From positions 154,272 through 218,271 of the forward strand of contig JAOZHV010000044.1 in NCBI GenBank assembly GCA_026014725.1: 64,000 nucleotides of DNA, read 5' to 3'. The position numbers and the translations under genes were made by a program. Positions within the stretch are counted from its first letter, which is position 1. Every line of letters begins with the position of its first letter. The notes under the pieces were generated by a model, which saw nothing but the letters and a program-made list of their open reading frames with translations, searched no databases and had not been told where the DNA came from. The DNA comes from Candidatus Bathyarchaeota archaeon. Lineage in GTDB: Archaea; Thermoproteota; Bathyarchaeia; Bathyarchaeales; Bathycorpusculaceae. Positions 41,197-50,800 of the stretch are shown piece by piece.

Positions 41197-43206
41197 GTGA
41201 AATCTGATGTTACCCCGCTAAAAACTGAAATTGAGACTGCTTCATTGACCACTTCTTCCAAAAAACCAGATAATAGAGTTTTTTTTGGAAGTTTAGGCAT
41301 AACCAAAAAACAATTCAGAATGCTATTCAACAATATGCCTCATGGTTTAGCATTACATAAAATACTCTACGACGAAAAGGGTACACCAGTTGATTTTGTT
41401 ACTCTTGAAGGAAACAAGGCTTATAAGCGGATGTTAGGCGTAAAAAAAGCTGATGTGGTTTTTAAGAACATGGCGAAATCTTACCCGCTCACCATTTTAG
41501 GTCCTGCAAGCTGGTTAGAAATCTACGGCAAGGTTGCGTCAACTGGTAAACCAAAACTTTTTGAAGCCTATTCCGAAACAAAAGGTAACTATTATCAGGT
41601 TTACGTTTACAGCATGAAGAAAGATTATTTTGTTTCAGTGTTTTTAGACGTAACTGCCCAGCGGAAAAAGAGCCAACAAGAATTGGCAGAACTAGCGAAA
41701 GCTGAACAACAGCTTGTGGAGAACGCAAAAAAATATGAGTATCTCTCCAAACATGCGCCCATGGGCATTTTTGAAATCGATTATAACGGTCCAAAATTTA
41801 AGAGCGTAAATAATGCGATATGCAAAATGCTTGGTTACTCCGAACAGGAACTTTTGGCAATGAACCCCTTTGACCTCCTTTATGATGGAAGCAAAAAACG
41901 CTTTCAAGAACGGATAAACAGCCTCTTAAATGGGAAAAAGGTTGACAAGCCAATTGAGTACTACGCCAAAACTAAGGATGGACGCGGAATCTGGGGCATC
42001 ATGAATATCAAGTTGAATTATAAAAACGGCAAAATCGACAGCGCGTTAGTTATTGCACACGACATTACAGCAAGAAAGAAAACTGAAGAAGAATTATTAT
42101 CAGCAGAAAAGAAGTATCGAAGGCTCTACGAGACAACCCAAGACGGCATCATGGCTCGAGATGTAGAGGGAAAAATGATTGACTGCAACAAAGCGTACGC
42201 AAGAATGCTGGGGTACAGCAAAAAAGAGCTCAAAAATCTTTCTGTTCAGGGGCTTTTGCCTGAAAAATGGCATGAGCAACGCGAAAAAATAGTTAATAAA
42301 ATACTGCAAACTGGGCGTTCTATTGTTTTTGAAAGAGAATATCGTCGTAAGGACGGCTCAATTTTTCCCGCATCAGTTAGGTCTTGGCGATTAACCGATG
42401 GAAAGGGCAAGGTAATCGGGACATGGTCTATCGTTAGGGATATTACTGAACAAAAAGAACGGCAAAAAAATCTTGAAAAAAACACCGACATGCTTCAAAA
42501 AATTATTGAAGAGAGAACAAAACAGCTTAAGAATTCTGAACGGTTAGCCGCTATTGGCCAAACGGCAGGGATGGTTGGGCATGACCTCCGCAATCCATTA
42601 CAAACAATCACTGGCGAATTATATTTAGCAAAATCTGAAGTTGACTCACTTGAGGCTGGCACGACTAAGATGAACCTGCAGGAGAGCCTTCGTGTAATAG
42701 AAGAGCAAGCAACCTACATGGATAAGATTGTTTCTGACCTACAAGCATTTGTGCAACCTATCAAAATAGATAAAACACCCTTCAGCCTAAAAGAGCTAGC
42801 CAGCGCCGTAATTGAATCAATCGCAATACCAGCCAATATAACGGTAAAAATTCAGATTCCAAAAGATTTTCCTCAAATAAAAGCTGACTTCCAACTTCTA
42901 AAAAGAGTTCTTATTAACCTAGTAACTAATGCAGTGCAAGCAATGCCTGAAGGCGGAAAACTGGCCCTGACCTCAAAGGTCGACAGTGAAGGACACGTAT
43001 TCATTAGTGTACAAGACACTGGCATAGGAATTCCAGAAGAAATTAAACCACAAATATTCACACCCTTATTTACAACTAAACCTCGCGGGCAGGGTTTCGG
43101 CTTAGCCGTTTGCAAACGTGTAATTGAAGCGCACGGTGGAGCCATCAGCTTCGAAAGTAAAAAAGGCAAGGGCACAAAATTTACAATTCGATTTACAGCC
43201 AGCTAA
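41197..43206 (+). CDS. Multi-PAS sensor histidine kinase
   Basis: 669 residues from the GTG at 41197, preceded by GGGGGGT; the ATG at 41110 would add an unlikely cysteine-rich leader inside repeat DNA. No membrane helix, so cytosolic. Three PAS-like domains (about residues 35-150, 180-300, 305-425; e.g. APMGIFEIDYNGPKFKSVNN), then HisKA with the phospho-acceptor H462 in GMVGHDLRNPLQTI, and an HATPase with DTGIGIPEEIKPQIFTPLFT and GFGLAVCKRVIEAHGG. No response regulator is adjacent. Signal unknown. Confidence 0.9.
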   Translation: MKSDVTPLKTEIETASLTTSSKKPDNRVFFGSLGITKKQFRMLFNNMPHGLALHKILYDEKGTPVDFVTLEGNKAYKRMLGVKKADVVFKNMAKSYPLTILGPASWLEIYGKVASTGKPKLFEAYSETKGNYYQVYVYSMKKDYFVSVFLDVTAQRKKSQQELAELAKAEQQLVENAKKYEYLSKHAPMGIFEIDYNGPKFKSVNNAICKMLGYSEQELLAMNPFDLLYDGSKKRFQERINSLLNGKKVDKPIEYYAKTKDGRGIWGIMNIKLNYKNGKIDSALVIAHDITARKKTEEELLSAEKKYRRLYETTQDGIMARDVEGKMIDCNKAYARMLGYSKKELKNLSVQGLLPEKWHEQREKIVNKILQTGRSIVFEREYRRKDGSIFPASVRSWRLTDGKGKVIGTWSIVRDITEQKERQKNLEKNTDMLQKIIEERTKQLKNSERLAAIGQTAGMVGHDLRNPLQTITGELYLAKSEVDSLEAGTTKMNLQESLRVIEEQATYMDKIVSDLQAFVQPIKIDKTPFSLKELASAVIESIAIPANITVKIQIPKDFPQIKADFQLLKRVLINLVTNAVQAMPEGGKLALTSKVDSEGHVFISVQDTGIGIPEEIKPQIFTPLFTTKPRGQGFGLAVCKRVIEAHGGAISFESKKGKGTKFTIRFTAS

Positions 43207-43499
43207 GAATCAGGCATTTCTTTTTTGATTTTTAATTTTTGCCTAAGACTATAAACGAAAACTAAAAACCAGAATACGACTGTTACCCAACCCAAAGCAA
43301 AGCCAATTATGTTCCCTAAAAGGTGATAGGCAAACTCGAAGCCGAGGATGGAGAGAAAAGTCAGAAAAGAGCCGACGATGCTGAAGCCGCGGAGGACATT
43401 TCTGTTTTTTATAACTGCCCTCAGCAACCATAGAAGGGCGACGAAGTTTATGATGCTGGCTACATCTAAAATCAGGTTTGCAAGCGCTAGAGTATCCAA
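43203..43499 (-). CDS. Small three-helix membrane protein
   Basis: 98 residues from a TTG, with helices LILDVASIINFVALLWLL, FSIVGSFLTFLSILGFEFAY and ALGWVTVVFWFLVFVYSL, then a basic tail. Convergent with the histidine kinase with a 4-nt stop overlap; it could be a membrane partner, but orientation does not support an operon. No family recognised. Confidence 0.6.
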   Translation of the reverse strand: MDTLALANLILDVASIINFVALLWLLRAVIKNRNVLRGFSIVGSFLTFLSILGFEFAYHLLGNIIGFALGWVTVVFWFLVFVYSLRQKLKIKKEMPDS

Positions 43500-43748
43500 A
43501 GTTTACCCCTTACCTAAGCCAAACACACTACGCCAAAACTTAAGGTTACCGCAGCCCCAAGACCCAAGACAAGCGGTACATAAACTAAAAACGTAACAAC
43601 ATTCTCTTTACTCTATTTAACACCTAAAAAGTAATAGTATTTGTTTGGGTTAAAGCTGCTGTCTTTCCTTTGATAGTTGTATGGAAGCAATTTGGTAAAA
43701 AACATATATAGTATTGGAAAGATTACTGAGAATTAATGGGTGATAAAA

Positions 43749-44399
43749 ATGTTGGGAACTAGAAAAATTACACTTGTACTAACATCTATTATGATTATTG
43801 CTCTTTGTAGCGGTTTAGTTTCTGCATTACTACCTGATGATGTATCAGTATCTGTGGTTTGGATGGATCAGTCAGTTCAGCGAGGAGAAACAGTAACGCT
43901 TAGAATAAATTTCGGTAGCAACAGCGACAACCAAATTGTAATAGAAAAGTTAGGCTTGCACTTTGATTGGATGGAGAATAATCAATTTTACACTTACGAT
44001 TTAAGCGCTAATCCTGTAACTGTTCCAGCCCGAGGTAGCTATGTTTTTAGTTCTGTAACTATTCAAATTCCACCGTACGCAACCACTGGCTCCCACACTT
44101 ATTATGTTGCCATTGACGGAAAAGAAGGAACAGACCTCACTAGTTTCGGTTGGGACTCAGATGAATTTACCATGGAAGTCGTTCCTTCTAGCACACCTAC
44201 AGCTACTCCAAAATCAAGCCCAAGTGGCAACGGCGGAGGCGGTACAGGCAGTTCTTCAGACTTGTTATTAATTGTTGCTGTTATAGCTGCTGTCGTAATT
44301 GTTGCATTGCTAATAGTCGTGTTGATGATGCGACGAAAGCTAAAGCAGGTCACTGCTCCCGCAGCTTCCAACCCAGTGACGCCGCCTAGTACAGAATAA
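43749..44399 (+). CDS. Secreted CARDB/DUF11-like domain protein, C-terminal anchor
   Basis: Start at the ATG at 43749 with GGTGAT five nt upstream. Signal peptide LVLTSIMIIALCSGLVSA; an Ig-like domain (VSVVWMDQSVQRGETVTLRI, YVFSSVTIQIPPYATTGSHT); a Pro/Ser/Gly spacer (SSPSGNGGGGTGSSS) and a C-terminal helix followed by MRRKLKQ. Precedes a second secreted-protein gene and the polyferredoxin gene on the same strand. Function unknown. Confidence 0.7.
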   Translation: MLGTRKITLVLTSIMIIALCSGLVSALLPDDVSVSVVWMDQSVQRGETVTLRINFGSNSDNQIVIEKLGLHFDWMENNQFYTYDLSANPVTVPARGSYVFSSVTIQIPPYATTGSHTYYVAIDGKEGTDLTSFGWDSDEFTMEVVPSSTPTATPKSSPSGNGGGGTGSSSDLLLIVAVIAAVVIVALLIVVLMMRRKLKQVTAPAASNPVTPPSTE

Positions 44400-44402
44400 G
44401 GA

Positions 44403-44425
44403 CGATTTTTTTCTTTCTTTACCTT
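44403..44425 (+). terminator. T-rich transcription stop candidate
   Basis: GATTTTTTTCTTTCTTTACC just downstream of the secreted-protein stop (44399) is a pyrimidine/T tract of the kind that ends archaeal transcripts. By inspection only. Confidence 0.3.
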
Positions 44426-44476
44426 AGTTGATAAATTAGTTGTGACTTTGAAAAGGCTTATAGCCAATCAAAATAC

Positions 44477-45163
44477 ATGAATCATCATTGCTGTGAGACG
44501 TTGGCGATTCATCGTAAACTAATCTGGGCAGGAATAATACTATTTATTGTATTAGGCTTGTTTTCCCCAATCAACTCTAGTGCCAAGGCTGAAAATAGTG
44601 TAACCTTCACACCTGCTGATAAATTCAGTATTCCAGCACTGAATGGCTCCATCAGTTTTTCAGTGAACGGTACCTGCTCAGAAGCAACACTGGAAAACAA
44701 CACTTGGCACTTTAAGGATTTGGCACTCAACAATTCCCAACCACTTGGAAATCTTAAAATTTCAACACAGGACTCCAACGTTACAATATTGTTTTACAGA
44801 GCTTACAATGCCACTTTGCGGGCAGTGGCAATAAGATACTCGGTTGAAGGGCATGGAAAACAAACCATAAATTTTGGGTTTAATGAATCTCAAAAAACAC
44901 GACCCGATGAGTGGAGCGTAGTTATACCAGACAGCATTTTCCTCGCGGAAGGAGACGGTTGGAATCTTTTGCCTGACAATACAGTGGTTATTCATTGCGT
45001 GGAAAGCAGGGTATCCATCGTACATTATGTGTTTGATTATCCATCCGACGAGCACCTTCCCTTCTATCAAAGACATTCCATAGCTATAGTTACTGCACTT
45101 GTAGTTGCAGCCACGATTGCTCTTGCGGTACTCATTAAAGTTAAAGGGAGAGGATTAGATTAA
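44477..45163 (+). CDS. Membrane-anchored secreted protein linked to the polyferredoxin
   Basis: 228 residues: N-terminal helix (LIWAGIILFIVLGLFSPINS) as signal, an extracellular beta-rich domain (VTFTPADKFSIPALNGSISF, YSVEGHGKQTINFGFNESQ) and a C-terminal helix (AIVTALVVAATIALAVLIKV). Its stop shares one base with the next ATG, so it is translationally coupled to the ferredoxin protein and may be its extracytoplasmic partner. Confidence 0.72.
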   Translation: MNHHCCETLAIHRKLIWAGIILFIVLGLFSPINSSAKAENSVTFTPADKFSIPALNGSISFSVNGTCSEATLENNTWHFKDLALNNSQPLGNLKISTQDSNVTILFYRAYNATLRAVAIRYSVEGHGKQTINFGFNESQKTRPDEWSVVIPDSIFLAEGDGWNLLPDNTVVIHCVESRVSIVHYVFDYPSDEHLPFYQRHSIAIVTALVVAATIALAVLIKVKGRGLD

Positions 45164-46404
45164 TGTCTTGGGAAAACTCTCCCGCTTTAGTGTTACCGAT
45201 TTATGCAATAATAGTGGTAGTCGGCATCGTTATTATACTTAAACTAACAAAAGATAAGACGAAACGGTTTAGCTCACTTAGGCTCTTTATCCAAGCAGTC
45301 GCTGTTGTTGCAATATTTATGGGACTTATACTTGGGCCCTTCAACTTGCCTCTGTGGCAACCTTTAGGCATTACGCCCAGAGAGCGCTTAATCGGCGCTG
45401 ACCTTTTAGGTACGCAACTGCCTGACGGAATCCCTTTGCCAATTTTAGCATGCTACTACCCTAACGGACGAACCGTCACCTGCACGCTCTGGCAACTGCA
45501 AGCCTACATCTTCCCATTCTGGAACTACCCAAGAGGCTATGAGGTCTTCTACACCACAACAGGCTTAGAAAAAATAGCCATAGTTATAGGCTTAACAATC
45601 GTTGCTGCGATAATTTTAGGCAGAGCGTTCTGCGGTTGGCTATGCCCTTTTGGGCTCTATCAAGACGTCTTGACAAGAATACGCAAAGCAGCTAGAAAGC
45701 GGCATCTGAACTTTTCTGAAAAAACAAACGTCAAGCTGGGGCAGTCACGGTACATCATAATCGCCGTTTTTCTAATTCTAAGCGTCATTTTCGGTTCTTA
45801 CTCCATCTTCGGCACCGAACTTATTCCTGGTACAAAACCAGGCGGACCAGAAGGAACAGAAGCAGGCATTGTTGGGTGGATTAACGAGCCGTTCTGTCTA
45901 GTTTGCCCCATGAGACCGCTATGTGTATTGGCACAATGCGGTGTCGGCGCGATGAATTATGATTACGTTTCACAAATAACGTATGGACCGTTCTGGATAG
46001 CAGGCGGTTACGTCTCATCGATAAACATCACCATCCTTATCATAATCACAATTTTAGCGTTAGCATACCGAAGGGTTTGGTGCAGAATCTGCCCTTTAGG
46101 AGCACTAACAGCGCTGTTTAGTACTTTTCCTCCATTCAAACAAATCGCCCTTACCAAACTACAGAAAAATGAAGAAAAATGCACAAAATGCGGTATCTGC
46201 AAGCGTGTTTGCCCAACCCAAGCGACGGACGTGTACGAAAAGAAAGGCGGTGACGTTACAGAATCAAGATGTATCCTGTGCGCTCGATGCGTCGAAATTT
46301 GCCCTTACGACGATACCCTCAAAATGACGTTTGCAAACAAAACCATAGTTAAATCAAGAAACTGGTTGCCTGAAAACAAAACTGCAAACATCCAAACAGA
46401 CTAA
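45163..46404 (+). CDS. NapH/MauN-type membrane polyferredoxin
   Basis: 413 residues with about five to six helices. Cysteine motifs in order: FCGWLCPFGLYQD, FCLVCPMRPLC, WCRICPLGAL, and two [4Fe-4S] ferredoxin motifs (CTKCGICKRVCP, CILCARCVEICP). The plan matches NapH/CcoG-like membrane electron-transfer proteins, moving electrons across or along the membrane. The extracellular partner encoded upstream is unfamiliar; no nap, nos or mau enzyme is nearby. Confidence 0.88.
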   Translation: MSWENSPALVLPIYAIIVVVGIVIILKLTKDKTKRFSSLRLFIQAVAVVAIFMGLILGPFNLPLWQPLGITPRERLIGADLLGTQLPDGIPLPILACYYPNGRTVTCTLWQLQAYIFPFWNYPRGYEVFYTTTGLEKIAIVIGLTIVAAIILGRAFCGWLCPFGLYQDVLTRIRKAARKRHLNFSEKTNVKLGQSRYIIIAVFLILSVIFGSYSIFGTELIPGTKPGGPEGTEAGIVGWINEPFCLVCPMRPLCVLAQCGVGAMNYDYVSQITYGPFWIAGGYVSSINITILIIITILALAYRRVWCRICPLGALTALFSTFPPFKQIALTKLQKNEEKCTKCGICKRVCPTQATDVYEKKGGDVTESRCILCARCVEICPYDDTLKMTFANKTIVKSRNWLPENKTANIQTD

Positions 46405-46524
46405 ATAACCGCTTATAATGTTTAACTGCATCCTTATGCGGTCATTTTTGTGGATATTACCAAATTCGTAATATCGTTTATAACAAGCAGCCGTGTATGA
46501 TGCCTTGAGAAAGGAGAAGGCTAC

Positions 46525-47109
46525 TTGCAAGTATCAGTGGAACAGATTGAACGCCAAATAATAGAATATGCAGAACACTTCTTGAAAACAGAGTATGGCG
46601 GGGGAGCTGTAAAAAAACTTGTAGAGTACACTATAAAGGCAATTTACGCTTACGACACCAGTCTCTCAGAAGTCACAGGCAACATCATCAAAATAGCGGC
46701 TAAAAGAGACATGGACATCGGCAAACTTACAGAAGCAACTAAACTAACTATAAGACATGAACTTGGCCACATCCTTGACGAAAACTTGCCTGACTTTCCT
46801 AATTTTGAAGAGTTAATAGAGCATGAGCGAATCGCTTGGGCAAACGCAAAACCGAAGACCCCAGCAGAACAATGGCGCAAAAACCTAGCCATACGAACAC
46901 ACCTTGACCCCCTAAAAATGCAAGCATTAGGCTTTCCATGCCCAGAAAAAAAAGTTTCTCCAGCACAGCTAAAGCGGGGAATCAACATGGAGCTTGAGCG
47001 CATGGGAAAATACAGCCCCTTTGTTGACGAGCACTTGGCGGAAAGATACGCAATGGCAAACCTAATCGAAAACCCCAGTTACTATGGACCAAACAAGAAC
47101 TTTGCTTAA
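46525..47109 (+). CDS. HExxH zincin-like protein of unknown family
   Basis: 194 residues from a TTG preceded by GGAGAAGG. HELGH (H78-E79-L-G-H82) is a gluzincin zinc motif, and EELIEHERIAWANAK nearby offers a third glutamate ligand (E99 or E101). The N-terminal half is helical. No signal peptide, so cytosolic. IrrE/ImmA-type or SprT-like proteases are comparisons, not identifications. Confidence 0.6.
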   Translation: MQVSVEQIERQIIEYAEHFLKTEYGGGAVKKLVEYTIKAIYAYDTSLSEVTGNIIKIAAKRDMDIGKLTEATKLTIRHELGHILDENLPDFPNFEELIEHERIAWANAKPKTPAEQWRKNLAIRTHLDPLKMQALGFPCPEKKVSPAQLKRGINMELERMGKYSPFVDEHLAERYAMANLIENPSYYGPNKNFA

Positions 47110-47237
47110 CATCAAGTAAGCCACATCACAGCTACAGATTCTCAGCAATAAACAGAGCAGGGCTTAACTACTGGGTTTTCTTTTGTTTTCAGATGCATAA
47201 TCCTTAAATGTTTTCTGTTTATGCTTAGTGTGGCTGA

Positions 47238-47312
<75 letters not shown>

Positions 47313-47315
47313 CCA

Positions 47316-47818
47316 TCCCATAAACAACCTTTTTATAATTTAACAGAAAATCAAAGAATTTTCTATCCCAACTGCTTGTGGCAACTGCACAACCAACAGG
47401 GACTCAAAACACAAACAAAACACTAAAAAGCAACGTCTTAAGCAACCTGTAAGGTTGATGTGGTTCTAAGGCACGGACTTTCAACAACAACTAAGAAAAA
47501 ACAAAACCCCAACAAGACATTAATCCACTGGCACATAAACGGTGAGCCCCTACACAACTGAAAAAGACCCCAATTCAGGAAGAGAGGGGAAAATACTCAG
47601 CCTGTAGGTTGCTCACCAAACAAGCAAGTACTCAACAGGTTAATTTAAGCCTTTAAGAAGCACCCGCAACAAGTTGTTTATTCAACCGAGTGCACATCCA
47701 GAATCAACTGACTCTTTTGCCAATTCAAAGTTGACTAATTGATTGTTTAACCATTCTGGGAACAAGCGTAAATATTAAAGTATCATACAACAATAATGCT
47801 AAAATAACTCTCGCGCGG
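47316..47818 (+). other. 500-nt non-coding region upstream of the giant helicase
   Basis: No credible ORF in either direction. The first half (to about 47540) is A/C-rich and G-poor on the plus strand. The second half has a strong hairpin at 47541-47617 (separate entry). The ATG of the helicase gene at 47819 lacks a ribosome site, so regulation through this leader is plausible. Confidence 0.45.
47541..47617 (+). ncRNA. Candidate structured RNA hairpin
   Basis: GGTGAGC (47541-47547) pairs with GCTCACC (47611-47617) and CCTACA (47549-47554) with TGTAGG (47603-47608): 13 Watson-Crick pairs around a small internal loop. Inside, CTGA (47558-47561)/TCAG (47597-47600) and CCCC/GGGG extend the stem. 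AGCAACCT at 47441-47448 could instead pair with AGGTTGCT (47606-47613), opening the hairpin. No known RNA family recognised; it may be an independent RNA or leader element. Confidence 0.4.
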
Positions 47819-50800
47819 ATGTGCCCTCTAATGACCGAAACTCTTGCTTCCTCAGCTATGAAACGTGTCGAAGATTGGAAATCCCGACTAATCGACCTAT
47901 CAAAACGAAACAACCTCCTCTACTTCCGCAAAACAAAACGCGGCAACCTCCCAATCACACAACCAGACCAACAAAAAATCTTCACAGCCCTTGTGGTAAG
48001 AAAGAACCGCCTAGAATTTTTTATTCCACTCCAAGAACCCAAATCTGAAAAGACAAACGAAAAAGAAAACGGCAAAAACAAGAACAAAACAAAAACTAAA
48101 CCCAAAACAGCAAAACCTCAAGTCACCTCAGCCATCACACAAGAACCCAAACGCCCCACAGCAAACCAACTCGTCTGCGGCAAAATACCCTGTAGCGACC
48201 TTGAAAACACCCTCAAAAGTCTCCAGCGACGCTCACTCCTTGATTACCGTGAACGAGGCGTCCGTATCCTGCATGCGGCATTCGGCACTTTAAACTGGGT
48301 AGACCTTGAAACCAAAGAAAACGTCCAATCGCCACTGATTCTTGTGCCGTTAGAGTTAACGCGAGAAACAATCCGCCAACCCTACACCATTGCAGTCCCG
48401 CCAGTAGAAGATGAAGCGGTGCTAAACCCTGCTTTGCAAGTAAAATTGAAAAATGATTACAAAATTGATTTACCAGCCCTACCTGAAGAATGGGAAAATC
48501 AAAGTTTAGATGATTACTTTAACTCGGTGGAACAGGCAGTTTCTGAAATGGGCTGGAAAGTCGAGCCATCTGTTGATCTGGGACTTTTCTCTTTCCAAAA
48601 ACTCGTCATATACAAAGACCTTGAATCTAACGCTGCCTTGGTTACTCAGCACCCAATCATCAAAGCAATCGCTGGTGTTAGAGACGAGAAACTAATCTTA
48701 GATAACTTACCAGACGAAAAAGATGTGGACAAAATTCAGCTACCCGCAAAAACCTACCAAGTCCTCGACGCCGACAGCAGCCAACGAGTCTCAATAGAAT
48801 ACGCCCTGCGAGGACAAAGCTTCGTCATGAAAGGACCACCTGGCACTGGCAAAAGCCAAACCATCGCCAACATCATCGCTGAATGCATCGCCAACGGCAA
48901 GAGCGTACTCTTTGTAAGCGACAAAATGGCTGCACTAGAAGTGGTATACAAACGCTTAAGTGAGGTGGGATTAGCTCATTTCTGCCTTGAACTCCACAGT
49001 AGCAAGGCTAACAAGCAAGAGGTCGTGGCGGAACTTAAACGTAGCTTAGATGAAAACTTGGTTCCACGCAAACTTCCTTCACCTCACGAATTTGACAGGT
49101 TAATTGAGTATCGTGAAGCCTTAAACGGCTATGTCACGGCACTCCACGAGAAGCACCAGTACCTGCAGAGGAGCGCTTATGAGGTTTTGAGCATAATTTC
49201 CAGTTTGGAGCGGGTACCCTTCGTTCCAGTTGGCTTAACAGAAATAGGAACGCTGACACCTCAAAAAATGCGCGAACTCGAAGAACTAACCATGCAACTG
49301 AGCAAGGTTTGGCAAGTAATCGAGGAACCAGACTTTCCATGGCTCGGATACCACGCTGACAAATACAACCTTGAAATCCGCTCCGAACTCCTCACAACAC
49401 TCGAAAACATTAGCGCAACATTGAGAGCGCTGGAACAGGAAACTGAAGAGTTTGCCGCAGTTTTGGGCGTGTTTCCACCTGAAACTTTTGCTAGAATACA
49501 GTGGCTCATTGAAACAAGCAACCTGCTCCATGAGAGCCCCAAACCAGAAGTTTACTGGCTAACGAACCCAGACCTTGAGAAACTGATAACTGAAGCCAAA
49601 GCCTACAACGAGATGAGCATTTGGATAAAAGAAACACGCGCCAACCTGATGCAACGCTATCACCCTACCCTCTTTGAGTTGGCTCTAACAAGGTCAACGG
49701 AAATGAAGCATGCACTTGCAGCGTTAAGCAAGATGCTTCCAGCAGTCAACATTGAAGAGAGCGAATTCTTAAAGAAGCGAGAGACCTTTTTAGCATTCAT
49801 AAAAAACACACAAGTCGCCGCAAAGAAATGGAATGAAACAGCGCAAGCTCTCGCGCCACTGCTTGGATTAGACGGAACGGACTTAACGGTTACACAGTTA
49901 AAACAGTTATCCCGCATCGCACTATTGTGTTTTGCTGATGATAAACCTGAACCCCAATGGTTCGACGCAAAATATCTAGAACAAGTCCAAGAAACAGTAG
50001 AGAAAGCAAAACTGCAATATCAAGAGTACAACTTGCTCAAAAGCAGATTAGAAGAAACTTACAGCGACGGCATCTATGAATTAGACCTCGACGAACTCAT
50101 AACACGATACAGTGGACCCTACCAGAGTGGGCTTAAAATTTTCAACTCAACCTACCGTAAAGACCAAAAACAAATTGCAAAGATAACAAATGACGGTAAA
50201 GTTCCAAAAGCAATACTGAACGATTTAATTGATGCACGAAGAGTCAAAAAACTGCAGGCAAAAATTGAGGCTTCAGCTGAAACCGTCCGCTCGTTACTTG
50301 GTCACTATTATCACAAAACCCGAACAGACTTCAAAGGCGCCGAAAAAGCCATAGAGTTAACAAAAGAAGTCAGAAACCTGTCATGGGCAACGCAGATACC
50401 TGAAACCTTACTTAAGATACTAACCACACCCACAAATCCTTCACCGATGATCAAGAATCTAGGTCAAGAGCTACAGGCATCTATTGAGAAGTGGGAACAG
50501 CAAATCAAAGACATAGAATTCCTCTTACCAGCGAAACTGTCAAAAGCAGATGCCGCTGTTACTCAGACGCCCATATCAGTGCTGGATGAATGGGTGACGG
50601 AAACAGAAAAGCACCTCAATCACCTATGCGCTCTAACTAAAGAAACGCTAGCGACAAGCAAACAAGAACCCGAAAACTACAAGCAACTTTTAGATGACCT
50701 CAAGAACGCTGAAGACATGCAAAAGAAAGAAGCAAAAATCATAGGTGAAAAAGCTCAACTGCAAGAAAAATTCGGTAGCCGCTTCCAAAGCCTTGAAACA

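Noticed and set aside
47316-47818. SRP RNA or RNase P RNA
   Set aside because: The conserved sequence blocks of either RNA are not visible; only a hairpin can be supported.
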